DNA of 64,000 nt from CAZXEJ01 sp964639895 (GTDB taxonomy: Bacteria; Desulfobacterota_D; UBA1144; Nemesobacterales; JADFKM01), in assembly GCA_964639895.1 (NCBI GenBank), contig CAZXEJ010000003.1:18062-82061 (forward strand), read 5' to 3'. Under the pieces are notes generated by a model. It ran no database searches and was not told the DNA's origin. It saw only the letters and a list, made by a program, of their open reading frames with translations. This document shows, one piece after another, positions 52,541 to 63,408 of this stretch. Position 1 is the first letter of the stretch. Every line of letters starts with the position of its first letter. Position numbers and translations under genes: made by a program.

Positions 52541-53749
52541 CTACGGTTCTCCGCCCTCGACCAGCCGGGCCACGGTCGCGATGTCCTTGTCGCCCCGGCC
52601 CGATATGCATATCACAGCCACCGAGTCGGCCGACATAGAGGGTATCCGCTTCATGGCGTAGGCCACGGCGTGGGCCGATTCCAGCGCCGGTATTATCCCC
52701 TCCGTCTCCGAGAGGAACCGGAACGCCTCTAGCGCCTCTTCGTCGGTGACCGAGGTGTAGTGCACTCTTCCGGCATCGTGGAGGTAGGAATGCTCGGGCC
52801 CCACGCCCGGGTAATCGAGACCAGGGGCCACGGAGTGCGCCCCCAGCACCTGGCCGTCCTCATCTTGAAGTATGTAGGTCCTGCTTCCATGCAGCACTCC
52901 CGGTGCCCCCCGGCATATGCTTGCCGAGTGGCTTCCGGACTCCAGACCCAGCCCGGCAGCCTCGACCCCTACCATCTCGACGCCCTCGTCGCCCAGGAAC
53001 GGATGGAACAGCCCCATCGCGTTCGACCCTCCGCCCACACAGGCCACCAGCAAGTCGGGCCGCCGCCCCTCCTTCTCCACGAGCTGCCTCTTGGTCTCCT
53101 CGCCTATCACGGACTGGAAGTCTCTTACCATCATCGGGTACGGGTGGGGGCCGGCCACGCTGCCTATCACGTAGAATGTGGTGCGCACGTTGGTTATCCA
53201 GTCGCGCATGGCCTCGTTCATAGCGTCCTTGAGCGTGCGTGTGCCCGATTCCACCGGGCGAACCTTGGCCCCGAGGAGCTTCATCCGCACTACGTTGAGC
53301 GCTTGGCGGCGGGTGTCCTCGCTCCCCATGAATATCTCGCACTCCATATCCAGCAGGGCCGCCACCGTGGCCGTGGCTACGCCGTGCTGGCCGGCACCGG
53401 TCTCGGCGATGATGCGCTTCTTGTTCATGCGTGCCGCGAGCAGCCCTTGGCCGAGGGTGTTGTTTATCTTGTGTGCTCCCGTGTGGGCAAGGTCTTCGCG
53501 CTTTAGATAGACCTTGGCCCCGCCGAGCCTCTCCGTCATTCGGGCCGCGAAGTAGAGCGGCGTCGGGCGGCCGGCGTATTCGCGCAGGTAGTAGTCGAGC
53601 TCTCGGCGGAACGTCTCGTCCCGTCGTATCTCGTTGTACGCCCGCTCGAGCTCGAGCAGTGCGGGCATTAGCGTCTCCGAGACGTATCGCCCCCCGTAGG
53701 GACCGAACTTGCCCCGCTCGTCAGGTAGCGTGACGGCTGTTCTCTTCAT
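52541..53749 (-). CDS. trpB: Tryptophan synthase beta chain
   Basis: A 402-residue PLP enzyme of the common TrpB1 type, condensing indole with serine. The PLP Lys is in HKINNTLGQ, the phosphate-binding loop is GGGSNAMG, and ETGAGQHG is present. Its first 29 bases overlap the end of trpF. Confidence 0.97.
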   Translation of the reverse strand: MKRTAVTLPDERGKFGPYGGRYVSETLMPALLELERAYNEIRRDETFRRELDYYLREYAGRPTPLYFAARMTERLGGAKVYLKREDLAHTGAHKINNTLGQGLLAARMNKKRIIAETGAGQHGVATATVAALLDMECEIFMGSEDTRRQALNVVRMKLLGAKVRPVESGTRTLKDAMNEAMRDWITNVRTTFYVIGSVAGPHPYPMMVRDFQSVIGEETKRQLVEKEGRRPDLLVACVGGGSNAMGLFHPFLGDEGVEMVGVEAAGLGLESGSHSASICRGAPGVLHGSRTYILQDEDGQVLGAHSVAPGLDYPGVGPEHSYLHDAGRVHYTSVTDEEALEAFRFLSETEGIIPALESAHAVAYAMKRIPSMSADSVAVICISGRGDKDIATVARLVEGGEP

Positions 53750-54350
53750 TGACTGCCTCTATGAAACGTTTGATCTTGTCCGCGCTCTTCTTGCCCGGCC
53801 GGATCTCCACTCCGGAGCATACGTCGACGGCGTAGGGAGAGACCTCGCGCACGGCCCTGCCCACGTTGTCCGGGTCGAGCCCCCCCGATAGGATGAGGGG
53901 TCGGGTTCGCGGCACCCCACGGAGCAACGTCCAGTCGAAGCGGCGCCCCGTTCCGCCCCAGCCGCCGGGGGCGGCCGTATCGAAAAGGACTGCATCGCAG
54001 GGATAGGCCTCGACGCCGGCCGGATCGAGGCGTCCGCCGATGCGGAAGGCTTTTATCGTCTTCACTGGAAGCTCTCGGCACAGCGAGGGCGGTTCGTCGC
54101 CGTGTAGCTGGCAGACGTCGAAACGGGCCACGTCGAGCGCTCGCAATATGTGGTTCCTGTCCTGGTTCACGAACACCCCTACGGTGGTTACGAACGGCGG
54201 TACGCGCTCGATGATCTCGGCGGCGCGTCGGGGCTCGATGTAGCGTTTGCTGCCGGGGTAGAATATGAAGCCAAGCGCCCAAGCCCCGAGCTCCACGGCG
54301 CACAGGGCGTCTTCGAGCTCCGTGATGCCGCATACCTTGATCCTCACCAT
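53721..54350 (-). CDS. trpF: Phosphoribosylanthranilate isomerase
   Basis: A 209-residue TIM barrel. The catalytic Cys is in VKICG-like VRIKVCGI, the catalytic Asp in LFDTAAPGGWGGTGR, and LSGGLDPDNV and DVCSGVE form the phosphate site. First gene of trpF-trpB-trpA; trpE, trpD, trpG and trpC are not in the window. I use the ATG at 54350. Confidence 0.95.
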   Translation of the reverse strand: MVRIKVCGITELEDALCAVELGAWALGFIFYPGSKRYIEPRRAAEIIERVPPFVTTVGVFVNQDRNHILRALDVARFDVCQLHGDEPPSLCRELPVKTIKAFRIGGRLDPAGVEAYPCDAVLFDTAAPGGWGGTGRRFDWTLLRGVPRTRPLILSGGLDPDNVGRAVREVSPYAVDVCSGVEIRPGKKSADKIKRFIEAVNEENSRHAT

Positions 54351-54378
54351 GCCCCTTTGCACCGTGGTAATCGGTGGA

Positions 54379-54406
54379 ATATTAACATAATAATACCTTT
54401 TGAAAA
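54379..54406 (-). promoter_or_regulatory. Possible promoter of trpFBA
   Basis: On the minus strand TTTTCA (54406-54401) and TAATAT (54384-54379) are 16 bp apart, in an AT-rich island (54375-54410) that is conspicuous in this GC-rich DNA. I saw no Trp-codon-rich leader peptide or TrpR-like operator. Confidence 0.4.
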
Positions 54407-54576
54407 TGTTCCTTGACTAATCGGGAAAAGGCTACAACCTATTTAGTACACGGCGATCGATCGGCCCAGCGGGGGTATCTGCTCCCATCGACGGCCGGTG
54501 TCCCATCGCCCCCGGGACGGCGGAGGCTCGTACGCATGACCGCGGTACTACACCATCTTTTGGAGGTGAGCTTGAG

Positions 54577-55972
<1,396 letters not shown>

Positions 55973-55986
<14 letters not shown>

Positions 55987-56437
55987 GGACAGGTTGAAAT
56001 CGCTCGGCCTCGAACTGCCCGAGCCGCCGCTGCCGCGCGGGTCCTACAAGGCCGCCGTCCTCTCGGGCAACCACGTCTACGTCTCGGGCCAGCTTCCGCT
56101 CGCCGACGGGCGGTTGCTCTACCGCGGCAAGGTAGGGTCGGACCTCAGCGTGGAGGAGGGCGCCGAGGCGGCACGTGTGGCCGCTCTCAACACTCTCGCC
56201 GTGCTCGACTGGTGCGTGGGAGGCCTGGGACGCATAAGGCGGATCGTAAAGGTTACGGGTTACGTCGCCAGTGCCGCCGGTTTCACCGAGCAGGCGCGTG
56301 TGATGGACGGGGCTTCGAAGCTCTATGTGGACGTGCTCGGTGACGCCGGCAGGCACGCCCGCGTGGCGGTGGGTGTTGCCGAGCTGCCGCTGGACGCGCC
56401 GGTGGAGATAGAACTAGTCGCCGAGGCGGCCGTCTAG
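55973..56437 (+). CDS. RidA/YjgF-family protein
   Basis: A 154-residue member of the RidA superfamily, the branch with an N-terminal IEDRLKSLGLELPEPP phrase. RidA enzymes hydrolyse reactive enamine/imine intermediates such as 2-aminoacrylate; not all branches do. The conserved Arg lies in HARVAVGVAELPLDAPVEIE. The GTG start at 55973 lies inside htrA, so translation is coupled to a protease with no obvious functional link. Confidence 0.88.
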
Positions 56438-56513
56438 CCTTGGGGAGCCGCCGTAGAATGCTTGCCTGCCTGCGCGCCTTCCCCGCCGTATTCTGTAGGG
56501 CTTCTGCGTTGTT

Positions 56514-57305
56514 GTGGCTATCTGTGTGAGCATCTATACGGACTCCCCTTCGCAGTCCCTCTCGGTGCTGGACGTGGCGTCGCACCTCGAGAGGTTGGGG
56601 GTGAGGTGCCGGCTCCGGGGGGACTGGCTCGATGCCGCCCTTGAGCGTGGGGCGAGCATCGAAGAGATAGCGTGTCTTACGGCCTCCTGCGTGGTGACCG
56701 AGCTCGAGCGCCCGCTCGATACCCCCGTCCACCCTAGGCCCGCCGCCCTCGAAGCCGAGGTGCGCCGCCTTAAGCGGCTTGAGCCGTATCCCCGCCGCCT
56801 GCTCTACGACGGCCAGTGGCTGGTGCGCATCTATCACCGACTGCTCTGGAACGCCGAGGGCTCCCTCTCCGGCGTGGTGCCGCTCGTCTTTACGGGCAGG
56901 TTGCTCGTCACATGGGGTGAGAGGCGCTACCATGCACGCGTTCTCGTCGGGGACGAGATCGTACTGCTTTCCACGGTGGGACTCATCGAAGGGCCTGCAA
57001 GGCCGAGGGAGTACTACATAGCCAAGGCCGTGCTCGGAGGACGCGAGGGATGGGAGACGATTGCGGACGAGATGTTCGAGGGTCGCTACCTACGGCACGA
57101 CGACCCTCTCGTGACGGAGGCCATGAAGTCCTATGCGCTGCAGGCCCTGTTCTACGCGGCCTTCGGCCAGGCCTTTTGTGAGGACGAGGGCTGCTGCCTT
57201 TATAACTCCCACTGGCAGGAGGAGGTGCTGAGGGTCCAGGTTGGGGGGACTCTCTGTGAGCGGTGCCGCAGGAGGCTCGAGCTTGCCGCGGCTGGGCGTC
57301 GCTAG
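56514..57305 (+). CDS. Uncharacterised protein, DUF6775-like putative metallopeptidase
   Basis: A 263-residue protein. The central segment VPLVFTGRLLVTWGERRYHARV and LLSTVGLIEGPARPREYY, and the late CLYNSHWQEEVLRVQ, resemble a family I remember as DUF6775, found mainly in archaea and a few bacteria. The C-terminus holds six Cys, including FCEDEGCC and CERC, and the HW within CLYNSHWQE could bind metal. Start is GTG at 56514, or a GTG at 56526. It follows ridA by 76 nt. Function unknown. Confidence 0.65.
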   Translation: MAICVSIYTDSPSQSLSVLDVASHLERLGVRCRLRGDWLDAALERGASIEEIACLTASCVVTELERPLDTPVHPRPAALEAEVRRLKRLEPYPRRLLYDGQWLVRIYHRLLWNAEGSLSGVVPLVFTGRLLVTWGERRYHARVLVGDEIVLLSTVGLIEGPARPREYYIAKAVLGGREGWETIADEMFEGRYLRHDDPLVTEAMKSYALQALFYAAFGQAFCEDEGCCLYNSHWQEEVLRVQVGGTLCERCRRRLELAAAGRR

Positions 57306-58000
57306 CCGTGCATGATGCGAGCGAAACGGCGGCCTCGGCTGCTAGGGATGATGGGCACCCGCGGCCGCCCCTTACCATGGGAGGGGGAGGGCCGCCTCTT
57401 CGACCGTTGCAGTCCCACCCCCCCTTTACCTGGTGTGGGCGGGAAGGCGTGGAAGGTACCATCAGCCGTATCCCCCCGTATCCGCCGCAGCACGTCCAGG
57501 GCAGGCCTTGGTCAAAGAGGGGGCGACTCCGTGCATTGTGCTCCGTGCTGGGTAAGGGCGCATCGGGGGGCTCGGTTTAAAACCCAGGAGCGCCGCGGCG
57601 GCGGGGAATGGCCCCTCTGGTGCCGTTGGTGTGGATACCCCGTTGGAGCCACACATGGGGCTGGGGGAGAGTCGGTTAGTGCCCTATCCGTTGCGTCGTG
57701 TGGAGAGGGCGCTTGCGCATGGCCGGACTATGCGCCTCAATAGCCGATCGGCTATGCTCAGTCAACTGTGAGGACCTCGGTCGGCCGACCCAAGCCCCCT
57801 CCACAGGCCTCCGCCCGGCCCAGGTGGGCGCAATCATCAATGGAAGGGCGGCACTTTCGGAGTCGCGGAGGGGGTGTAGCAAGAGGGGCTTGAGCATCGA
57901 GGGTGCCGACTCTGTGCGTTGGGCCGCAAGTGCCACCCCGCTGTTCGGTGCACGTGTGGAGGTGAGCCGTGGGCCGCCGGCTCACCGATACCGGGCCTCG
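57306..58000. other. Intergenic region between convergent genes
   Basis: About 700 bases between the DUF6775-like gene and thi4. GC-rich, with open frames that do not resemble proteins. No terminator hairpin with T-run seen. Confidence 0.4.
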
Positions 58001-58807
58001 TTACGACGCCATCTCTTTAAGCTTCTCTATGGCTATCTGAGCGCACTTCTTGCCCGACAGCAGCATCCCGCCGAACGTCGGGCCCATACGCGGCAGTCCG
58101 TAGGTGGAGTTGACGGCCATCCCGCAGGCCAGAAGTCCCGGTGCCACTTCGCCCGTGTATTCGACCAAGGCGTCCTCGGCCCTCTCGACCCACATCGAGC
58201 CGTGTCCGGGCAGCTTCTTGTAAAGTCCCTGCTTGGCCAGCCTGCTTACCAGGTAGGCGTCGTGGCCCGTGGCGTCTATGACCAGCTTGGCCTCGAACGC
58301 TACCGGGTCGAGGCAGGTTATTTCCTTGGGCATGTTCGATATCGGAGTCCAGTTGACCACTATGCCGGCCACACGGCCGTTCTCCCTGAAGACGAGGTCG
58401 TCGAACATGGTCATGTTGGCGACCTTGACACCGGCTTCGCAGGCGCTGGCGATGAGCTTCGAGCAGGCATACGGGCCGTCGGCCACGTACAATCCGTCGG
58501 ACACCTCCTTGTAGGGCACCTCGATCTCATCGAGCACCGTTTGACCGGGGTCGCGGACGGTCACCTTGTTCATCAGGTATCCGCCTATCCAGAAGCCGCC
58601 GCCGAGGTAGTTCATCCTTTCCACGAGCAGCACCTTGTACTTGGCCTTGGCTATGTCCTTGGCGGCCACCAGCCCGCTGGGGCCTCCACCGACCACTATG
58701 ACGTCGCTCTCGACGAACTCGTAAAGCTCTTTCGTGTACTCTTCGACAATGGCGCGGGTGACCTCTTTCTCCCCGACGGGTGCGAAAAGCTTCTGGCTCT
58801 CAGCCAT
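58001..58807 (-). CDS. thi4: THI4-type thiazole synthase with active-site Cys
   Basis: A 268-residue flavoprotein-fold enzyme making the thiamin thiazole from NAD and glycine. The dinucleotide loop is VVGGGPSGL, followed by ERMNYLGGGFWIGGYLMN, IVVNWTPI and DATGHDA, then the C-terminal GPTFGGMLLSGKK. Archaeal enzymes usually carry His and use free sulfide; yeast and plants carry a Cys that donates its own sulfur. Here C165, in ITCLDP, occupies that place, which is notable for a prokaryote. GGAGGT lies eight bases before the ATG at 58807. No TPP riboswitch was seen. Confidence 0.93.
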   Translation of the reverse strand: MAESQKLFAPVGEKEVTRAIVEEYTKELYEFVESDVIVVGGGPSGLVAAKDIAKAKYKVLLVERMNYLGGGFWIGGYLMNKVTVRDPGQTVLDEIEVPYKEVSDGLYVADGPYACSKLIASACEAGVKVANMTMFDDLVFRENGRVAGIVVNWTPISNMPKEITCLDPVAFEAKLVIDATGHDAYLVSRLAKQGLYKKLPGHGSMWVERAEDALVEYTGEVAPGLLACGMAVNSTYGLPRMGPTFGGMLLSGKKCAQIAIEKLKEMAS

Positions 58808-58847
58808 CGATTCTACCTCCAAGCGGTTGAAACTGGTGATGTTTTTA

Positions 58848-58875
58848 AGCCTAACATACGGGGTATCGCCGTCAA
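58848..58875 (-). promoter_or_regulatory. Promoter of thi4
   Basis: On the minus strand TTGACG (58875-58870) and TAGGCT (58853-58848) are 16 bp apart, giving a leader of about 34 nt, too short for a TPP riboswitch. Confidence 0.55.
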
Positions 58876-58990
58876 GCAACGGGTTGTTTCCTCCTGCACC
58901 CGGGGGGATGCACCGTCGGGGCGGGGATCGGAGGGGGGTTTGATTTAGCAGTCAAAATGTGTTTATACAATAGGTTGGGAAGCGTTCCCG

Positions 58991-59350
58991 ATGGAGGGCG
59001 GTACTTCGGACATGGAGAGTGAGAAGGGCGGCGGCGGTACCACGGGTGGCAGGAAGAGGCCTTTGGTGGCCGTGGTGCTGTCGTTCGTGTTGCCCGGCCT
59101 AGGTCAGATATACACCGACCAGAACGCGAAGGGCGTAACCATAATCCTACTCAACTTCGTCATAAACTACCTGTTGCTCGACCCCGTAAGCCGTCTCGAC
59201 AAGGCGACCGGAGCCGACCGAAGGACGCTCGTCCTAATAGTGGGCGCCTACGTGTTGGCGGGACTGGTGCTGTGGATATATTCGATGGTCGACGCCAAGC
59301 TGGAGGCCGACAGGATAAACGCCGCTCGCAGTGAGGACCAGAGTGTGTAG
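58991..59350 (+). CDS. Small membrane protein with a TM2-like repeat
   Basis: A 119-residue protein: a Gly-rich cytoplasmic N-terminus, a hydrophobic segment VAVVLSFVLPGLGQIYTDQN ending in the GQIY motif of TM2-type proteins, then two further helices (about 50-64 and 80-100) and a charged tail. Similar proteins are widespread and mostly uncharacterised. An internal ATG at 59012 is an alternative start. Confidence 0.7.
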   Translation: MEGGTSDMESEKGGGGTTGGRKRPLVAVVLSFVLPGLGQIYTDQNAKGVTIILLNFVINYLLLDPVSRLDKATGADRRTLVLIVGAYVLAGLVLWIYSMVDAKLEADRINAARSEDQSV

Positions 59351-60011
59351 CCCTTGCACCGCACCCTGTTTTTCCCTCCGTCACCGGGCGGGCGTGCCCG
59401 GCGCATCCCTTCCTCTTTGGGGTGCCGCTGTTGCCTGGGGTGAGGGCAGGGGTGACTGGCCCCTCACGGGGGGCGGCCACTTCGCTCTGGAAATCTAAGG
59501 TGGAACGCCCGGCGGGGAGGGCCGCAACCCGGCGTCCTTTACCTGCTTCCGGTTGCCGCCCTGGGAGGGGTGGTGAGGCCCGCGTTGAGAGAGTCCTTCC
59601 TTTGGGCGGCGCGCGGCGGAGAACGGGGCCCGAAGCCTTTCTGCAAGGCCGTTCCTTTGCGCGACCGAGGCTCGTTCAATTGACTCCCGGATGCGGTTCT
59701 GCCGGCGTTACCATCGGCAGCCGGAACGCGGGCTTTGAAGCCCTCCTTCCCTGATTCCCTCTTGCTTACTCCGCATTCCCGTGAATGAAAGGGGATCTCT
59801 TGCCATTTAGGTGTGAAGGCCTGCTTCTCTCCTGCTCAGCGGCCGCGGGATACGGACCGACTCGGGTAGACGGCAAATCCGGCATTATCACGTCCTGCAC
59901 AGGGGTGATGGGTGGTACACGGTGCCGACGAGGAGGGCCGTATCGGGGGGGGATGAGCGCCAAATGGTGGGTTGCCCGGAAGGCGTGCGTGGGGTCCCAG
60001 GCGGGACGGGG
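59351..60011. other. Intergenic region between convergent genes
   Basis: About 660 bases between the TM2-like gene and the MBL gene. A short hairpin CCGGGC-GGGCGT-GCCCGG lies near 59385-59402, without a T-run. No gene recognised. Confidence 0.4.
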
Positions 60012-60755
60012 TCAGATCTCCATCTCGAGGCCGTCCCTTGCGGCTACGACCTCGACGCCCGTGGTACGGGATATCGACTCGGCCGCCCGCTGCGCATCCA
60101 GCTCCGGATAGATGTGCGTTATAACCACCCGTCGGGGCGAAGCCGATCGCACGACCTGGGCCACCTCGGACGGGGTGAGATGGCCCGCCGCCTTCCGGTC
60201 GTCCGGAAGGGAGCACTCGATGACGAGCAGATCCGCGCCGCGGGCGGCTTCGATCACGTCGTCGCAGATGTCGGTATCCCCCGTGTAGACGACCACCTTG
60301 CCGTGCTGCTCTATTCGGTAGCCCCTGCTTCCCTCGATATGGCGCGTGGGGAACGCCTGAACCCGCGCCTCGCCCACCGGTGCTGGGAACGGGGCGCCTT
60401 CTACGACCTCGAGGCCGGGCGGATCCACCCACTCGCCCCACGCCGCACCGAGCCCCGCGAACAGCCGCTTCACCCCTTCGGGGCCCCATACGCGCAGCCT
60501 TTCCCTAGTACCGCCGGGGGCGTACCTTCTTGCGAAGAGAAGCGGCACCAGGTCGGCCGTGTGGTCGGGATGTAGGTGTGTGAGGAAAACGTGCTCGATT
60601 GCCCGGAAGTCCCGCCCCAGGCGCGCGACCGTCCACGTTGCGCCGGTGCCGCAATCGAGAAGCAGTGTCGTGGGGCCGAGCTCGACCAGGTAGGCCGAGG
60701 AGTTCCTCCGCGGATGTGGGAGAAAGGTGCCTGATCCTAGTACGGTGAGTTTCAT
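60012..60755 (-). CDS. MBL-fold hydrolase, ribonuclease Z-like
   Basis: A 247-residue metallo-beta-lactamase-fold protein starting KLTVLGSGTFLPHPRRNSS, with the metal motif HLHPDH, a second His in PTRHIEGS, Asp in YTGDTDIC and final His in VVITHIYPE. This order resembles RNase Z and related phosphodiesterases, but the long exosite arm of RNase Z is missing, so tRNA processing is uncertain. It is divergent from the SAM hydrolase gene. Confidence 0.82.
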   Translation of the reverse strand: MKLTVLGSGTFLPHPRRNSSAYLVELGPTTLLLDCGTGATWTVARLGRDFRAIEHVFLTHLHPDHTADLVPLLFARRYAPGGTRERLRVWGPEGVKRLFAGLGAAWGEWVDPPGLEVVEGAPFPAPVGEARVQAFPTRHIEGSRGYRIEQHGKVVVYTGDTDICDDVIEAARGADLLVIECSLPDDRKAAGHLTPSEVAQVVRSASPRRVVITHIYPELDAQRAAESISRTTGVEVVAARDGLEMEI

Positions 60756-60842
60756 CTCTCTGCGGGGTCGGGATAATGAAAGTATGCAGCTGTGGCGTAG
60801 GTGCAATTAGTCTAAACCCTTACCCTTGAGGAGGCAAACGGT

Positions 60843-61649
60843 ATGGGTTCGCTCATAACGCTTACGACTGATTTCGGGCATTCGGACCACTACGTGGGTG
60901 CAATGAAGGGGGTGATAGCATCGATAAACCCGGATGCCGTGGTGCTCGACATAACCCACGGCATCCCGCCCTTCGACGTTATGCGAGGGGCGCTGGCCCT
61001 GCGGGCGGCGGCCCCCTACTTTCCGGCTGGCACCATACACGTGGTCGTCGTCGACCCCGGTGTCGGCGGGGAGCGCAGGCCGATCGCCGTCAAGGCTGGC
61101 GGCTTCGTGCTGGTGGGCCCGGACAACGGCGTTTTAAGCCTGATGTACCCCGAGGGTGAGGCGCCAGAGGCAAGGCTGATCGAGAACCCCGACTTCATGC
61201 TTGAGCATGTGAGTTCAACGTTCCACGGAAGGGACGTTTTTGCACCCGCCGCGGCCCATCTCTCGCGCGGCCGCCCGTTTGTGGAAGTGGGCCGGCCTGT
61301 GCGCGATCTCCAGCGGCTCGCCGTGCCGTCGCCGTGCCGCAGGGAAGGGCTCATCGTGGGGCGGGTGCTTTACGTGGACTCTTTCGGCAACCTCGTAACC
61401 AATATCCCCTCAGACGGCGTCGACGACGTGGCCGTGGTCGAGGTGGAGGGGAGAGCCCTGAGGGGGGTGCTCCCCTCCTATGCCTATGCACCGCGGGGCG
61501 AGCTGGCCGCCGTGCGCGGAAGCACGGGGCTTGTGGAGATAGCCGCCAATATGGGCGATGCCGCCCGCATGCTAGGTGTCTCGGCCGATGAGGTGAGGCG
61601 GGGAAGGGTGGTTGAGGTGCGGGTGCGCTTGGCTGGCCTAGGGGAATGA
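60843..61649 (+). CDS. SAM hydroxide adenosyltransferase (DUF62)
   Basis: A 268-residue SAM hydrolase of the fluorinase/chlorinase fold. The N-terminal motif LTTDFGHSDHYVGAMKG, the DITHGIPPFD segment, DPGVGGERRPI, GPDNGVLS and YVDSFGNLVTNI are diagnostic. These enzymes cleave SAM to adenosine and methionine. GAGGAGG precedes the ATG at 60843. No neighbour suggests a pathway. Confidence 0.93.
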   Translation: MGSLITLTTDFGHSDHYVGAMKGVIASINPDAVVLDITHGIPPFDVMRGALALRAAAPYFPAGTIHVVVVDPGVGGERRPIAVKAGGFVLVGPDNGVLSLMYPEGEAPEARLIENPDFMLEHVSSTFHGRDVFAPAAAHLSRGRPFVEVGRPVRDLQRLAVPSPCRREGLIVGRVLYVDSFGNLVTNIPSDGVDDVAVVEVEGRALRGVLPSYAYAPRGELAAVRGSTGLVEIAANMGDAARMLGVSADEVRRGRVVEVRVRLAGLGE

Positions 61650-62102
61650 GGGGCGCCGTCCCGTTCGGATGGCCCCCACGTGATCTGGTGCGGCTCGGCC
61701 GCTAGTCGTAGGGGTGGGTGCCGTCGGGTGTTGCGGCGGTCTCGGGCTGCGCGGAAGCCCCGAGCATTTGGGGAATGGCCGCCTCGGCTTGGCCATGGTA
61801 CAGGAGGGAGTCCCGTGCTCCGTCTCGCTTACGTCGAGCACTATAATAGGAAGTCTCCAAGTCCGCTTGGGCACGGCTGTGGGCCTGGGGGGCCGCCTTC
61901 CGTGGCCGACCTCCGCTCCTCGACCGCCGCGGCCTGCGGCGGCCACCCATGGTCTCGAGGTGGATAGCCTCGGTGAGCGGGAGTGCTCTTTGATGTCTTG
62001 TGTTAAGTATGCTTCCTAACCCTCTTCCATCTAAGCGAATTCCTGTAGCCGCCATGGACAGCTTGTCGGCCTTTGAATGCACTTGGCACGGGCGGTTGTT
62101 TT
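61650..62102. other. Intergenic region upstream of the Dsb gene
   Basis: About 450 bases. From about 61980 to 62100 the composition is less GC-rich than in other gaps, but I find no gene or known RNA. Confidence 0.4.
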
Positions 62103-62130
62103 TTGCCATGCCGGGGGCGGGTGGTATATT
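62103..62130 (+). promoter_or_regulatory. Promoter of the Dsb gene
   Basis: TTGCCA (62103-62108) and TATATT (62125-62130) with 16 bp between them; predicted start near 62137, 31 nt before the ATG. Confidence 0.6.
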
Positions 62131-62167
62131 TTAGGTTCAAGTCGTATATCATGCAGGAGGCGAGTTT

Positions 62168-63157
62168 ATGAACTTTCGCGTGTCGGCGATACTGTTGGTC
62201 GCCCTCGTGGTTTCGGTTGCGGCGGCGCCTGTGATGGCGGAGAAGATTTCCGACAAGGAGGCCGCAAGACTCAAGACCTACATCTTCAAACACTTCGGTC
62301 CATCGTTGCCCCCGGGCACCGAGCTCAAGGTAAGCGGTTTTGAGCCGAGCGGGATAAAGGGGCTCAAGAAAGGGGTGGTAACGGTCTCCACTCCTCGAGG
62401 GTCCGGCAAGATAGAGTTTCTACTCTCCCAAGACGGCAAGTACTTGATTCTCGGCACCCCGGCCGACGTAAAATCGTTCCAATCGAGCAAGGTGAAGGGG
62501 TTTAAGAAGGGAGAGCTAATGGTGGGCAACCGCCCGCTGGGATTGTTGGTGAGTGAGGACGGGAGGTTTATCATTGCGGGCGACGTCCTCGATACCACCG
62601 TCGACCCGCTGAAAAGTGTCCTGAGCAAGATCGACCTCAGGGACGTCCCCTACAGGGGGGCCAAGAACGCCAAGGTGACCGTCGTGGAGTATTCCGACTT
62701 CCAGTGCCCTTACTGCAGGCGGGCTTCGCAGATGCTGCCCAAGCTGCTGGACGAATACGAGGGCAAGGTCAAGCTCGTCTACAAGCAGCTGCCCCTCCCC
62801 ATGCACAAGTGGGCCAGGCTCGCGTCCGCCAGCGCCCTGTGCGTCTACGAGCAGAGTAACGACAAGTTCTGGAAGTTCCACGACATGGTGTTCGCGAACC
62901 AGCGCCAGATAAATGAGCAGAACGCGCGCGACAAGTTTACCCAGTTCGCAAAGGACATCGGGGTCGACATGACCAAGTTCAACAGCTGCATCGACTCCCC
63001 TCAGGTGAAAGACCGGATCGAGAAAGAGATGAAGGAGGCCCAGAGCCTGGGCGTCAACTCCACACCCTCTTTCTTCGTAAACGGTATGCTTGTCCGCGGG
63101 GCCGACTACGCCCGCCTGAAGGCTGCGGTTGAGTCGGCCTTGGCCGGAAAGATCTGA
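62168..63157 (+). CDS. Periplasmic DsbA-family protein with a DsbC/G-like N-terminal domain
   Basis: A 329-residue exported protein: signal peptide ending PVMA (about residue 24), an N-terminal domain of two similar beta units (SGFEPSGIKGLKKGVVTV, then KVKGFKKGELMVGNRPLG, each followed by a DGKYLI or DGRFII phrase), and a thioredoxin domain with CPYC at 180-183 and the cis-Pro in VNSTPSFFVNG. DsbA-type thioredoxin domains oxidise; DsbC/G-type N-domains dimerise isomerases. Strong GGAGG before the ATG at 62168. Confidence 0.9.
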   Translation: MNFRVSAILLVALVVSVAAAPVMAEKISDKEAARLKTYIFKHFGPSLPPGTELKVSGFEPSGIKGLKKGVVTVSTPRGSGKIEFLLSQDGKYLILGTPADVKSFQSSKVKGFKKGELMVGNRPLGLLVSEDGRFIIAGDVLDTTVDPLKSVLSKIDLRDVPYRGAKNAKVTVVEYSDFQCPYCRRASQMLPKLLDEYEGKVKLVYKQLPLPMHKWARLASASALCVYEQSNDKFWKFHDMVFANQRQINEQNARDKFTQFAKDIGVDMTKFNSCIDSPQVKDRIEKEMKEAQSLGVNSTPSFFVNGMLVRGADYARLKAAVESALAGKI

Positions 63158-63308
63158 GGCGCACATGGCGGCCGTTGGGAGCCGGTGGCTGGACCCCGGC
63201 GGGGGCCTCCACACGTAGCTGCTTGACACCGGCTGGGACGGAAGCGTCGGGGGGGTGTAGGTAGACGGTTTACCGCGGCCTGGTCCTATGAACCCCTTTG
63301 CGCCCGTG

Positions 63309-63338
63309 TTGACGTTGCAGTCGAGGGGGGTTTATAAT
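63309..63338 (+). promoter_or_regulatory. Promoter of the RDD gene
   Basis: TTGACG (63309-63314) and consensus TATAAT (63333-63338) with 18 bp between them; leader of about 64 nt. Confidence 0.65.
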
Positions 63339-63408
63339 ATCCCTATATTCCAGAGAGAGCCAGGTCGTACAGGGGGCGGTTCTCTCCGTTCCGTGTGGTA
63401 TCCCCGTC

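Noticed and set aside
54440..54445. TATTTA as -10 with TTGACT for htrA
   Set aside because: Spacer would be 21 bp; I could not find a better pair, so no promoter was called.
58808..58960. TPP riboswitch upstream of thi4
   Set aside because: No CTGAGA or the other conserved TPP-aptamer blocks, and the predicted leader is only about 34 nt.
61702..62109. 135-residue minus-strand frame
   Set aside because: No RBS, no domain; composition like other gaps.
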